Notes: generated by a model not told the origin, from the letters alone. DNA of 64,000 bases from JAAYDI01 sp052034005 (GCA_052034005.1 JBPOJB010000022.1:44355-108354); one strand, 5' to 3'; shown: positions 8,330-17,522, counted from the stretch's first letter. A program made the numbers and translations.

Positions 8330-9502
8330 CTACTTCCGCTCGACCAGGAACAGCTGTTCGGTCACGTGGATCGGCCTGTTGTGGAAGTTCCGGCTGCCGC
8401 GAAAAGCGTTGTACGGGACCTCGAATGCGTCGACGGAGCCCAGTGTGTCGAGCAGCGACCGCATCTGGCCGGGTGAAATGAACCCTTCGTTGTTGAACGA
8501 AACCAGGAGGAACGGCGCATCGAGCGATCGCAGGAGTTCCGCGAGCAGCGGCAGGGAACGGGCGCGGCGGTTGTATCCCGATCGGCGCCAGTCGGCCGGG
8601 ATGCCCGACACCCGGCTCACGTGGCGCGGGCGCCGGTAGTGAACCAGCAGGTTGAGCATGAAGTAATTCGAGCCGTACGGATGCTGGTTGTAGGGCGGAT
8701 CGATGTAGGCCAGGTCCATCCGTGGCAGCTTGGGCGCGAGCGCATTGGCGTCCTCCTGGTGGACTTGGCAGACGCATTCGAAGTTGCTCAACACCGGCAC
8801 TTCCAGCGTGATCTCGCCCAGGATGCGGAGGAGCGCATCCGAGCCGCTCCCTCCGTACTGGCCAACCCCCGTCTCGCCGTTCTTGTAAAAGCCCTTGAAC
8901 ACGCCCGCCGTGTTCACGTGGACAGACGCCTTGCTCAGAAGCGGGCCCAGCAACAGGTCTCGCAACGCCGTCGGCGCCGTGTCGATCAGACGCCGGTAGT
9001 TATCCAGACGCCGCGCGTTGGCCCTGGTGTAGAAGACCCGATCTTCCCGCGTGATGCGCGTCTCGTCCCCCGGTGCGTAGAGCTCTTCGATGAACCCCGG
9101 CCGCAGAGGCTCCGTCAAGACCCGCGCGTTGAAGTCCGCAACGATCTCGGCCAAGAGGGGCAGATCGACGGTGCTGCGGTTGCGCAAGTAGCATCGGGCC
9201 GTGACCGCCGCGTAGTCCTCAAGGTCGTTGCTGATCAGGAGCGAGGCGTGGGCTTTCAGGAAACGAGACACGACCCCGGAACCGCTGAAAGCGTCAAGAA
9301 CCTGGAGGCGGCGCTTGCCGAGCCGACGCTTGACCTGCTCGACCGCCCGACCGATGTGGCCAAGCAGGGCGCGCTTGTTCCCGAGATAGGTCAGCAGTTG
9401 CCGGGAAAGGTAGTCCGCATCCTCGGCCATCGGCTCGTCCGCCTCGAGGCCCGGCCGGCAACCCTCGCGGACGGAAACGGGCACCTGTTCACGCTCGATC
9501 AC
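8330..9502 (-). CDS. D12-class DNA adenine N6-methyltransferase, apparently solitary
   Basis: A 390-residue protein with the SAM-binding motif DAFSGSG (about residues 70-76), the family entry motif TYLGNKRALL (38-47) and the catalytic motif IDPPY followed by NQHPYGSNYF (about 267-281). Family knowledge: D12/Dam-like enzymes transfer a methyl group to adenine N6 in a short DNA target. The GTG start at 9502 is supported by GGGAGGA about 5 nt upstream. No endonuclease gene lies next to it, so it could be an orphan methylase or a remnant of a restriction-modification system. A damaged copy of its 3' part lies about 1.1 kb away. The target sequence cannot be predicted. Confidence 0.88.
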   Translation of the reverse strand: MIEREQVPVSVREGCRPGLEADEPMAEDADYLSRQLLTYLGNKRALLGHIGRAVEQVKRRLGKRRLQVLDAFSGSGVVSRFLKAHASLLISNDLEDYAAVTARCYLRNRSTVDLPLLAEIVADFNARVLTEPLRPGFIEELYAPGDETRITREDRVFYTRANARRLDNYRRLIDTAPTALRDLLLGPLLSKASVHVNTAGVFKGFYKNGETGVGQYGGSGSDALLRILGEITLEVPVLSNFECVCQVHQEDANALAPKLPRMDLAYIDPPYNQHPYGSNYFMLNLLVHYRRPRHVSRVSGIPADWRRSGYNRRARSLPLLAELLRSLDAPFLLVSFNNEGFISPGQMRSLLDTLGSVDAFEVPYNAFRGSRNFHNRPIHVTEQLFLVERK

Positions 9503-9847
9503 CTCGTCCTCCCTGCTTCCCGTCTCGGCGCATCATGCCTGCGTCTTCGCTCGATGACCAGCAACGCCCTGGGCTCCCGCAACCGCGCCCCCATCAGAGC
9601 CCGCAGCACGTACATGGTTGCACTCCCGATCCCTAACATCAACTACCCAACCCCCACCGCGCAAAAAAGGGGTCAGGACTCATTAATTCTGTTTGCGGAG
9701 TCTTTTCGCGCCGGTCGCGGCGATCGATCGATCCTCTTGTCGTCCATGGGTCCTGACCGTATGGTCTGGAGAGTGCGTCTCCTTGCCGCCCGGGCGGCCG
9801 ACCTGTTGTTTGGACTGAAGTGCACCCCTTCACCGCGGAGTCTCGGC
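9503..9847. other. non-coding gap between methylase and FG-GAP genes
   Basis: No gene is supported in these 345 bp. The frame of the downstream gene stays open through it but lacks convincing coding character. The middle holds the inverted-repeat element described separately (9664-9765). The left part is adjacent to the methylase ribosome site, and no clear promoter could be chosen for the downstream gene. Confidence 0.4.
9664..9765. repeat. REP-like intergenic element with GGTCAGGA / TCCTGACC ends
   Basis: An A-tract followed by GGGGTCAGGACTCATTAATT starts the element, and the inverted half TCCTGACC closes it at 9751-9758, about 80 bp away. Inside are GATCGATCGATC and a GC-rich core. From memory the A-tract plus GGGGTCAGGAC head resembles repeats found beside REP-associated transposases in planctomycetes, but no transposase gene is present here. 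Copy number needs a genome search. Confidence 0.4.
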
Positions 9848-11458
9848 ATGCGCCTTGTGTGTTTTCCCGATTCGACGGAGCGAGGACCGCGCGGGGCGGT
9901 GCCGGCTCTGCGCCGCCTGTTCAGCGCAATTCGAGCTTCGCGAGGTCGGATCTGGTCGCGAGGCCGTACCGTGCCGGTTGGAGTCCTGTGGCTCCTAGCG
10001 GCAACCGGCCTGATCATGGAAACGGCGGCCGCGAGCCACGATACCGGCCCGGGTGCGCAGTACGCCCAGAGCCCTTTCGTCTTCCCGATCTCGCCGCTGC
10101 GGGCCGATCCGACTCATGCGGCCATGTTGTTGCTGGGCGACTTGGATCAGGACGGCGAGACGGACTATATCGTCATGAGCAGCGGCGGCATGGCGGCTTA
10201 TGATCATTGGGGGCGACCGTTGTGGCGCAACGCCACTCCGCCGCGCTATTTCGCGGGCCCGCACGCCGACTGGGTCCGTGACGATCCCAACGCGCTCCGG
10301 CCCATGGCGTCGGATTTGCACGGCGCGGTGGCCGATGTGGACGGTGACGGTCGCAATGAATTCGTCTTCCTCGACGCCGCCGGTTATGAGGTCGTGGCCC
10401 TGGAAGGTGCCTCGGGCCGCGAGAAACGCCGCGTCGATCTCCGCACGATCTTCGAGGACCTCCGGCCCTGCACGCATGTGGTGCCCTCGCGGCTGTTCCG
10501 CCAGACCGAGGATTCCGGCATGGTTGTGGTCAGCCACCCGGCGCATGTGCCCTTCCAAGGCAAGGATAACGTGCTGGTCTTCGACTGGCAGGCGCCGCAG
10601 AACGGCAGCGCCTGGCGGCACGATGAGGTCTTCGGCATCTGCTACGCACCCGCCCGGGCGATCGACCTGGACGGAGACGGTTGGGACGAAGTGATCGTCG
10701 GGTTGGACGTGTTCGACCGGCAGGGTCGCCGGCTCTGGCAGGTCGAGGGCCGGTCCGATCAGTACACCACTCTCCAAATCGGCAGCCTGCTGCCCGGCCC
10801 GAGCCTGGAAGTCGTGATCGGCGAATACGGGCATGCCGGGACCGATCGGGGTCTTTACATCAATGGGTTTGGAGCGGTCGCGGCGGCCCCGGCCGCCCTG
10901 TATTTGGAGCTTTCGCAGAACACGCACAGCGTCACGTTGGGACGGTTCCTTGCCGACAGCCAACTCGAGCAGATTCTGATTCGCAACAACACGCACCGCG
11001 GAACCGAAGACGTGCGGCGTCACCGGATCCTGGACCCGCTCCAGCCCGAGAATGTGCGCGAACTGGCCGTTCCCTTGCTGGACACCCCTTGGACAGACGA
11101 TCACGAAGGCGGGCGTGCCAAGGGCGAGTATCCGCGTGCGATCGACTGGGACGGCGATGCCGAGGCTGAGATCCTGGCCGTCGAGCGGCACACGCCGCGC
11201 CCGCGCGCGTCGGTGCACAAATGGCGCACCGGCGAGCGACTGCTCTTGACCCGCCACACAGGCATGATGGAGGCGGGGGTGCGAGTATGCGACGTCTCGG
11301 GGGACGGGCGCGAAGAGGTCCTGGTGTGGAACGAGACGGAGGTGGCGGTCTATTTCGATCCGTCGCGCGGTTCGGATCGCAGTCTGCCGCCGCGGCGCTC
11401 CGACCGTTGCTATCAGCGGCTCAAGTCCGTGGGCAACGTGATCTACAACGCGCCGTGA
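9848..11458 (+). CDS. exported FG-GAP/VCBS-type repeat protein
   Basis: An exported propeller-like protein rich in calcium-binding style loops: LLGDLDQDGETDYIV, VADVDGDGRNEFVFL, AIDLDGDGWDEVIVG, AIDWDGDAEAEILAV and VCDVSGDGREEVLVW. These five or more DxDxDGxxD units are typical of FG-GAP/VCBS repeats, as in integrin-like and polysaccharide-associated secreted proteins. A hydrophobic segment (VGVLWLLAATGLI) precedes the repeats and serves as signal or anchor. The start is uncertain: ATG 9848 leaves a long charged leader, while the GTG at 9971 would place the hydrophobic segment at the N-terminus and has a GAGG upstream. Specific function is unknown. Confidence 0.72.
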   Translation: MRLVCFPDSTERGPRGAVPALRRLFSAIRASRGRIWSRGRTVPVGVLWLLAATGLIMETAAASHDTGPGAQYAQSPFVFPISPLRADPTHAAMLLLGDLDQDGETDYIVMSSGGMAAYDHWGRPLWRNATPPRYFAGPHADWVRDDPNALRPMASDLHGAVADVDGDGRNEFVFLDAAGYEVVALEGASGREKRRVDLRTIFEDLRPCTHVVPSRLFRQTEDSGMVVVSHPAHVPFQGKDNVLVFDWQAPQNGSAWRHDEVFGICYAPARAIDLDGDGWDEVIVGLDVFDRQGRRLWQVEGRSDQYTTLQIGSLLPGPSLEVVIGEYGHAGTDRGLYINGFGAVAAAPAALYLELSQNTHSVTLGRFLADSQLEQILIRNNTHRGTEDVRRHRILDPLQPENVRELAVPLLDTPWTDDHEGGRAKGEYPRAIDWDGDAEAEILAVERHTPRPRASVHKWRTGERLLLTRHTGMMEAGVRVCDVSGDGREEVLVWNETEVAVYFDPSRGSDRSLPPRRSDRCYQRLKSVGNVIYNAP

Positions 11459-11683
11459 CGCCCCGGTTTGGCGGGTGGGCGCGGCGCAACCTGCCACGGA
11501 TCCGACGGTCGGCGCGTCCTGCCCGGCGGTCGGCGCCGGCGGCTCGCCACATTCCGGTGCGGACGGGGTGTGCCGCAGCACGCGTCCCCGTGATATCCTC
11601 CCTGGCCGCAACTCGGTATCATGACAGGCGGTTCCGTACAGCGCGGCGCGCCACCCGCAAGAGTCCTCACAAGGTCCGGCATC

Positions 11684-14600
11684 ATGCTGCAATCCCGCTG
11701 CCTTATCCGTTCCGTGTTGCTGGTCTCGATCTGCTCCGGCGTCGCAGTCGGCGCGGATCGCCCCAACATCCTGTGGCTCACCAGCGAGGACCACAACCCG
11801 CAGATGGGCTGTTACGGCGACACGCTTGCCCGCACGCCCCACGTGGATGCGCTGGCGGCCCGAGGGATGCGTTTCCAACGCGTGTGGTCGTGCGTGCCGG
11901 TCTGTGCGCCGGCCCGCACCGCGATCATTTCGGGCCTCTACCCGGAGACCTGCGGCGCGCTGCACATGCGGTCGATGGTGCCGCTGCCCAGCGAGATCAG
12001 GCTCTATCCGCAGTACCTCCGCGAAGCCGGGTACTACTGCACGAACAACAGCAAGGAAGACTACAACTGCAGCCAGCCGCCGCATCTGTGGGACGAGTCG
12101 TCTGACCAGGCCCATTGGCGCAATCGCGCGCCGGGCCAACCGTTCTTCGCCGTGTTCAATTCGGTCCAGAGTCACGAGAGCCGGGTTCGCACGCGGCCGC
12201 ACCGCCAGGTCACCGATCCCGCGGCAGTGCGTGTGCCCGCCTACCATCCCGACACGCCGGAGGTGCGCCGGGATTGGGCCCAGTACTATGACTGCGTCAG
12301 CGCAGCGGACGCGGAAGCGGGCGCGCGGCTGCAGGAGCTCGAAGAGGCCGGCCTGGCCGCCGACACGGTCGTGTTCTATTACGCGGACAATGGCGCCGGG
12401 ATGCCGCGCAGCAAGCGTTTCACCGGCAACTCGGGTCTGCATGTGCCGCTGGTCGTCTACTTCCCCGAGAAGTGGCGTCATCTGGCGCCGAAGGACTATC
12501 GGCCGGGCGGCCAATCGACGCGCCTGGTCAGCTTCGTGGACCTGGCCCCCACGCTGCTGAGCCTGGTCGGCATCCAACCTCCGGCGTGGATGCAAGGGCA
12601 TGCCCTGGCGGGCTCGTACCAGGCCGAGCCGCCCGGGCTGTTGTTCGGTGCGCGAGGGCGCATGGATGAACGCTACGACATGGTGCGCAGTGTGACGGAC
12701 GGCCGCTACGTCTACGTGCGGAACTACTTCCCGCACGTCTCCCAGGCGCAGCACAACGCCTACCAGTTCGAAACGCCCACGACGCGCGTCTGGTACGACC
12801 GGTACCAGCGCGGTCTGACCGACGACGCGCAATCGGTTTTCTGGCGAGTCCCGAAAGCGCCCGAGGAACTGTACGACCTGGAGACCGATCCGGACGAAGT
12901 GCGGAACCTGGCCGGTTCGTCGGCACATCGCGAGATCCTGGAACGTTTGCGGCGGGCGCAACGCGAACACGCCGCCGCGATCCGCGACGTGTGTTTCCTG
13001 CCGGAAGGCGAGATCCATGAGCGTTGCCAGGGGAGCACGCCGTACGAATTGGCACGCGACGACGCGAAGTACCCGTTCGCCCGCATCTTCGCCGCCGCGG
13101 AACTGGCATCCTCGCTCGACCCCGCCGCGCTGCCGGAACTGCAGCAGTTGCTGAAGGACCCGGACAGCGCCGTCCGCTACTGGGCGGTGCTCGGCCACCT
13201 GATGCGCGGACCGGCGGCCGTGGCGAGCAGTGCGGCGGCCTTGCGCGCGGCGCTGAACGACCCGTCACCCTATGTCCGGATTGCCGCTGCGCAGGCTGTG
13301 GCGCAGTACGGCGCCGACGCCGACCTCACCCCGGCCCTGTCCGTCCTGCGCGGACTTGCGCCGCCCGAGACGAACGGCATCCTGGTCGCCACCGCCGCGC
13401 TGGATGCGATCGACGCGCTGGGGCTCAAGGCCGTGTCGCTGCACAACCTGGTCCGCACGATGGAGCCGGGCGGTCCCTCGCCTCACGCGCGATACAACGC
13501 CCACTTGCCGAGCCTGATCAAGAGCATTCTGGCCGCGTCGGCTCAGCGGCCCAACCTGATCTGGATCATGGCCGACGATCTGGGCTACGGCGAACTGGGC
13601 TGCTACGGGCAGGCGGTGGCCCGCACTCCGCAGTTGGACCGCATGGCCGCTGAAGGGCTGCGTTTCACACACTTCTATGCCGGCGCCACAGTCTGCGCGC
13701 CGTCGCGCAGCGTCTTGATGACCGGGCAGCATCATGGCCACACGCGGGTGCGCGGCAACGCGGGGCCCGCCAACCCGGCCGCCCAGGCGCTGCGCCCGGA
13801 GGACGTGACGATCGCCAAGGTGCTCCAGGACGCCGGCTACGCGACCGCGCTGATCGGCAAGTGGGGACTGGGCGACGTGGGGGCCGCTGCGACAGGGCTG
13901 CCCGGCCGACACGGGTTCGACGATTTCTTCGGGTACCTGAACCAGGTTCGAGCGCACAATCACTTCCCCGAGTTCCTGTGGCGCAATGAGCGGCAAGTCG
14001 CGCTGCCCAACACGTTCGTGCCGGTCGGCGAGGGGGGCAGCGGCTATTCGGAAGACGGGCTCTTGTATGCGGACGACTTGTTCGCCGATGAAGCCCTGAA
14101 GTTCGTCGCCAACCATCAAGACCGCCCGTTCTTCCTGTACTGGAGCATGGTGATCCCGCACGCGAACAACGAACGGAATCGGGTGCTCAAGGACGGGGCG
14201 GAAGTGCCCGATTACGGGCCGTATGCCGGCATGCATTGGCCGCCCCAGGACAAGGGCCATGCGGCCATGATCACTCGGATGGACAGCTATGTGGGCCGCC
14301 TGCTGGAACAGCTGCGCTTGCTCGGGCTGGCCGAGAAGACGCTTGTCATCTTCACGAGCGACAACGGGCCGCACAGGGAGAGCGGCCAGGACTTGACCCG
14401 GTTCCAGCCGTCGGGCCCGTTGACCGGCATCAAGCGCAGCCTGACCGACGGAGGCATCCGCATCCCGCTGATCGCCTGGTGGCCGAGCCGCGTGGCGCCG
14501 GGCACCGAGTCTGAGCATGTGGGGTACTTCGGCGACTGGTTCGCGACGGCCGCCGAGTTGGCCTCCGCGACGCTGCCCGAGGGGCTCGACTCGATCAGTT

Positions 14601-14893
14601 TCGTGCCGACACTGCGCGGGCAGGTCGAGGCGCAACGGCGGCACGAGTTCCTGTACTGGGAATTCCACGAGGGCGGGTTCTCACAGGCCGCGCTCTACCA
14701 GGGCCGCTGGAAAGGGATCCGCCGCGGCGGGCCGGATCAGCCGGTGGCGCTCTACGACTTGCAGACCGACATCGCCGAACAGACGGATCTGGCCGGACAA
14801 CACCCAGAGGTGGCCCAGATCATTGCGGACTATCTGGGCACCGCGCGGAGCGAATCGCCCGATTGGGTACCGGTCTGGAAAGCGCAGCCGTAG
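11684..14893 (+). CDS. two sulfatases fused in one reading frame
   Basis: A 1069-residue protein made of two complete sulfatase domains. The signal peptide (CLIRSVLLVSICSGVAVGA) is followed by domain 1 starting at RPNILWLTSEDHN, with the formylglycine site Cys74-Ala-Pro-Ala-Arg; a HEAT-like stretch follows (about 476-543). Domain 2 starts near residue 622 (RPNLIWIMADDLGYGELG), with its own site Cys671-Ala-Pro-Ser-Arg. Between them lies KSILAASAQRPN, which looks like the end of a normal sulfatase C-terminus joined to the last part of a second signal peptide. Family knowledge: each Cys is converted to formylglycine by a maturase, and the enzymes remove sulfate esters from glycans. Start 11684 was chosen because it yields a proper signal peptide. 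Confidence 0.9.
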   Translation: MLQSRCLIRSVLLVSICSGVAVGADRPNILWLTSEDHNPQMGCYGDTLARTPHVDALAARGMRFQRVWSCVPVCAPARTAIISGLYPETCGALHMRSMVPLPSEIRLYPQYLREAGYYCTNNSKEDYNCSQPPHLWDESSDQAHWRNRAPGQPFFAVFNSVQSHESRVRTRPHRQVTDPAAVRVPAYHPDTPEVRRDWAQYYDCVSAADAEAGARLQELEEAGLAADTVVFYYADNGAGMPRSKRFTGNSGLHVPLVVYFPEKWRHLAPKDYRPGGQSTRLVSFVDLAPTLLSLVGIQPPAWMQGHALAGSYQAEPPGLLFGARGRMDERYDMVRSVTDGRYVYVRNYFPHVSQAQHNAYQFETPTTRVWYDRYQRGLTDDAQSVFWRVPKAPEELYDLETDPDEVRNLAGSSAHREILERLRRAQREHAAAIRDVCFLPEGEIHERCQGSTPYELARDDAKYPFARIFAAAELASSLDPAALPELQQLLKDPDSAVRYWAVLGHLMRGPAAVASSAAALRAALNDPSPYVRIAAAQAVAQYGADADLTPALSVLRGLAPPETNGILVATAALDAIDALGLKAVSLHNLVRTMEPGGPSPHARYNAHLPSLIKSILAASAQRPNLIWIMADDLGYGELGCYGQAVARTPQLDRMAAEGLRFTHFYAGATVCAPSRSVLMTGQHHGHTRVRGNAGPANPAAQALRPEDVTIAKVLQDAGYATALIGKWGLGDVGAAATGLPGRHGFDDFFGYLNQVRAHNHFPEFLWRNERQVALPNTFVPVGEGGSGYSEDGLLYADDLFADEALKFVANHQDRPFFLYWSMVIPHANNERNRVLKDGAEVPDYGPYAGMHWPPQDKGHAAMITRMDSYVGRLLEQLRLLGLAEKTLVIFTSDNGPHRESGQDLTRFQPSGPLTGIKRSLTDGGIRIPLIAWWPSRVAPGTESEHVGYFGDWFATAAELASATLPEGLDSISFVPTLRGQVEAQRRHEFLYWEFHEGGFSQAALYQGRWKGIRRGGPDQPVALYDLQTDIAEQTDLAGQHPEVAQIIADYLGTARSESPDWVPVWKAQP

Positions 14894-14958
14894 CCCCGGG
14901 CCGCGCGCCGCGCGGATGGATCGTGCCCGCGACGCGACCCGGTTGTGCCACGCTTCGA

Positions 14959-16605
14959 CTATCGCACTCGGGAGCGCACCCGCTCCTTGATGCGCTGGAT
15001 GTGGCCGCGGCCGAGCCCTTTCACCTCGCAGCCCAGTTCGAAGTATTTCCGGATCACGTCATCCGACAGGATTCCGAAGCAGTCGATGACCGCCAGCGGG
15101 CCGCCTGCCCAGTCGACGATCTGGGCCGGGTCCAGCTGCAGATAGGGTTCGTGCGGGACCGCGAAGATCACCGCCTCGACGCCCTGCAGCGCCTGCGACA
15201 GGTCCGGCTGCATGCGCAGGTTCTGCAGCCCGTCCTGGTTCCGGAAGAAGCGGGACCAGGAATGGCCGGGCGCCGGATAGGTGTCCTGGCTTTCCAGCTC
15301 GTACCAGTGGGAGACGTACGGATCGTGGACCCGCATTTCCGCGCCCAACTCCGTGAGCTTCCGGACAATGATCTCCGAGCCGCTGTAGCGCGTGTCCCCG
15401 ACATCCTGCCGGTAACTGGCGCCGCAGAGCAACACATCGGCGCCGGCCACGTGGCGCCCCATGTTGCGCAGGGCGTCGCGGGTGAGCTGTGCGACGTGCA
15501 GCGCGCGCGTATCGTTGATATCCACGGCGATCGGGCTGATCTTGAACACCTGGTCGCCGTCTTCGAAGCCCAGGATGTGCTTGTAGGCCCAGTATCCCAA
15601 CCCGGCGTCCTTGGGCAGGCAGTAGCCGCCAATCCCAGGGCCCGGGAAAATGATGTTGCTGTGCGTCGGGCGGACCTTGATGGCCTTGATCACCTTGTGC
15701 AGATCGACGCCGTTGCGCTCGGCGAACACGCTCCACTCGTTCAAAAACGCCAGGATCGTCGCGCGGTACGAGTTCTCGACGATCTTCGTCGTCTCCGACT
15801 CGATCGGCCGATCCATGACCGTCAACGGGTACTGCTGCGTGTTGAGCACTTCGCGCAGGAATTTCTCGACACGGCGGCGAGCCTCCCCGTTGCAACCGGA
15901 ACAGACGCGCCAGAAGTCGCGGATCGACGAGACGTACTCGCGGCCCGGCATGACCCGCTCGAAACTGTGCGCCAGCAACGGCTCCGTGGTAATGCCCCGC
16001 GCGGCAAAGGCCTTCTTCATGATCGGCCAGGCCACGAACTCCGTCGTGCCGGGCGCCACTGTGGTCTCGATCAGCGTCAGGCACTCCGGCCGGACCTTCT
16101 CGCCAATCGTACGCATCGTGGCCTCCAACGCGCTCATCTCCGCGTCGCCGGTCCGCATGTTGCCCAGCTCGTGCTTCGTGTAGTCGCACTGCACGTCCAC
16201 CACCACGCAGTCGGCCAACGCGAGACAATCGCTGTTGAACGTCGCCGTGAGCGTCTTCTTGTCCTTCACACAGCGGGCGATCATCGGATCGACCTCCGGA
16301 TCCTCCGCCTTCACCGGCGACACGCCGCGATTCAACAGGGGGATCTTCCAGTAGCTCCGCGAACTGGGGCGCTGGCAGCCAATCACGAACTTGCTGGGCC
16401 GGCCCGTCTTCTCGTCCACCGTGTCGGCGATGATCGCCGCCATCACCGCGCCCACGAAGCCGACCCCCATGACGACGACGATCTCCTGGCCCTCCGCACG
16501 CGCCTGGGCCGCGAGCTGCTCGAGCCGCTCCAACTCCCGGACATAGTCGGCTGCTTCTGGAAGTGGGAACTGCTCACCTGAGGGGGCTAACGAGTACTGG
16601 GTCAC
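14959..16605 (-). CDS. UDP-glucose/UDP-ManNAc-type nucleotide-sugar dehydrogenase
   Basis: A 548-residue cytosolic NAD-dependent enzyme that oxidises a UDP- or GDP-sugar to its uronate, supplying acidic sugars for capsule or exopolysaccharide. The Rossmann motif GVGFVGAVMA, the central TTVAPGTTE segment and the catalytic block GPGIGGYCLPKD with Cys329 are all present, and the C-terminal UDP-binding domain follows. The GTG at 16605 was chosen because AGGAG lies 8 nt upstream; an ATG 34 codons earlier would add an unlikely leader. The protein is longer than many homologues (about 430 residues), with extra sequence in the N-terminal linker and middle. The exact sugar is not predictable from motifs alone. 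Confidence 0.9.
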   Translation of the reverse strand: MTQYSLAPSGEQFPLPEAADYVRELERLEQLAAQARAEGQEIVVVMGVGFVGAVMAAIIADTVDEKTGRPSKFVIGCQRPSSRSYWKIPLLNRGVSPVKAEDPEVDPMIARCVKDKKTLTATFNSDCLALADCVVVDVQCDYTKHELGNMRTGDAEMSALEATMRTIGEKVRPECLTLIETTVAPGTTEFVAWPIMKKAFAARGITTEPLLAHSFERVMPGREYVSSIRDFWRVCSGCNGEARRRVEKFLREVLNTQQYPLTVMDRPIESETTKIVENSYRATILAFLNEWSVFAERNGVDLHKVIKAIKVRPTHSNIIFPGPGIGGYCLPKDAGLGYWAYKHILGFEDGDQVFKISPIAVDINDTRALHVAQLTRDALRNMGRHVAGADVLLCGASYRQDVGDTRYSGSEIIVRKLTELGAEMRVHDPYVSHWYELESQDTYPAPGHSWSRFFRNQDGLQNLRMQPDLSQALQGVEAVIFAVPHEPYLQLDPAQIVDWAGGPLAVIDCFGILSDDVIRKYFELGCEVKGLGRGHIQRIKERVRSRVR

Positions 16606-16970
16606 GTTGTCGTCTCCTGGAAACACGGTCCGCACGGTTGGCCCCCACGGGGCCCACTCAACTACAGAACTGTAGCACGCACGCCACGCGGCCCGCCGCT
16701 CGCCCAAACGCGCTGAAGCTCAATCGCGGCCGCCCATAGCGATTAGACGAATCGCAACACACGGCCCTCGACTGCACGCATGCTCGCGTACGGCTGGGAT
16801 AACCGGCATGGGGGGGCGACCGCCCGCGCCCTCCCGCCGGATGATTTGTGGATTCGAATGGAGTACAGTTGCGCAGGTCCGGCGAGGATGTGGTATTCTG
16901 AGGACCGCCAAAAGAGCACTTCGCAGCTGGACGCGGATGGCGCGGAGTCTGATCCAAGCGGAGGTCGCAC
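16606..16970. other. 365-bp divergent intergenic region
   Basis: It separates the sugar dehydrogenase (minus) from the Cys-rich gene (plus). On the plus strand a weak TTGCGC / TATTCT pair (16869-16899) with 19-nt spacing could be a promoter for the Cys-rich gene. On the minus strand an exact palindrome overlaps a possible extended -10 (see 16662-16680). No open frame here looks coding and no RNA gene was recognised. Confidence 0.35.
16662..16680 (-). promoter_or_regulatory. CTACAG-AA-CTGTAG palindrome over a possible -10
   Basis: A 14-bp perfect inverted repeat (CTACAG, two bases, CTGTAG) lies 57 bp upstream of the sugar dehydrogenase start. Read toward that gene the sequence TGCTACAGT fits an extended -10 (TGnTAnnnT), so a bound regulator would overlap the promoter. 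No good -35 is seen. Assignment to a regulator family is not possible. Confidence 0.3.
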
Positions 16971-17495
16971 GTGAAGCCACCGTACCCCCAGGAGCTGGAC
17001 GAGGCCCTCAAGAGCGGCTGCCACGGGAAGGTGGCGCCGCACGAGTACGCTCAGATTCTCGCCGACCCCGCGCTGACGGCGAGTTTCCTGCAGGCGCGTT
17101 TGGACAGCAAACGTACGTGGTACGAAGCGCACCGAGACGAATGTGTGCCCGCGCCGGGGGAAGCGTGGCAGGACCTGGTGCTGCGGGTGGTGTACCAGAG
17201 CAACCTCGGGATCGACGTGTCGGGCGACGGGGTCGTGATGTCGCGCGAGCCCCAGTTGCTGGTCGTCGACTGGCAATCCTGGTGCCCCGTGTTGATGTAC
17301 TGCGCCCACAAGGGCCAGGAGACGATCCCTGTTTGCAGCGTGTTGTATCACATCCAGTTCCAATACCTTCTGTCGTTGGTGCTTCCGGGGGCGTTCTTCA
17401 CGCGCGACTACTCCCGCATCCGACCAGGTCATACCTGCTGCCGGGAGATCATTTTCTACAGCCCAGGATGCCCCACCGGCGGGTCCACCCTGTGA
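16971..17495 (+). CDS. Cys-rich protein of unknown function
   Basis: A 174-residue protein, not recognised. The GTG start at 16971 is supported by GGAGG 6 nt upstream. No signal peptide is visible. It has many cysteines and aromatic residues in its C-terminal half, including DWQSWCPVLMYC, RPGHTCCREIIFYSPGC, and a hydrophobic stretch QFQYLLSLVLPGAFF. The pattern could bind a metal or undergo thiol chemistry, but no known motif matches. The gene ends 27 bp before the candidate selenoprotein gene in the same frame and probably shares its transcript, so the two products may work together (inference). Confidence 0.6.
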   Translation: MKPPYPQELDEALKSGCHGKVAPHEYAQILADPALTASFLQARLDSKRTWYEAHRDECVPAPGEAWQDLVLRVVYQSNLGIDVSGDGVVMSREPQLLVVDWQSWCPVLMYCAHKGQETIPVCSVLYHIQFQYLLSLVLPGAFFTRDYSRIRPGHTCCREIIFYSPGCPTGGSTL

Positions 17496-17522
17496 AATCT
17501 GTTGGACAATAGGAGAACGCCA

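Noticed and set aside
9995..13198. Very long minus-strand open frame across the FG-GAP and sulfatase genes
   Set aside because: It lies antisense to two well-supported genes, is Arg/Ala/Val/Gly-rich without family motifs, and is the expected shadow of high-GC codon use.
16851..16899. tRNA-like GATTCGAA sequence
   Set aside because: No acceptor stem or anticodon arm could be fitted around it.
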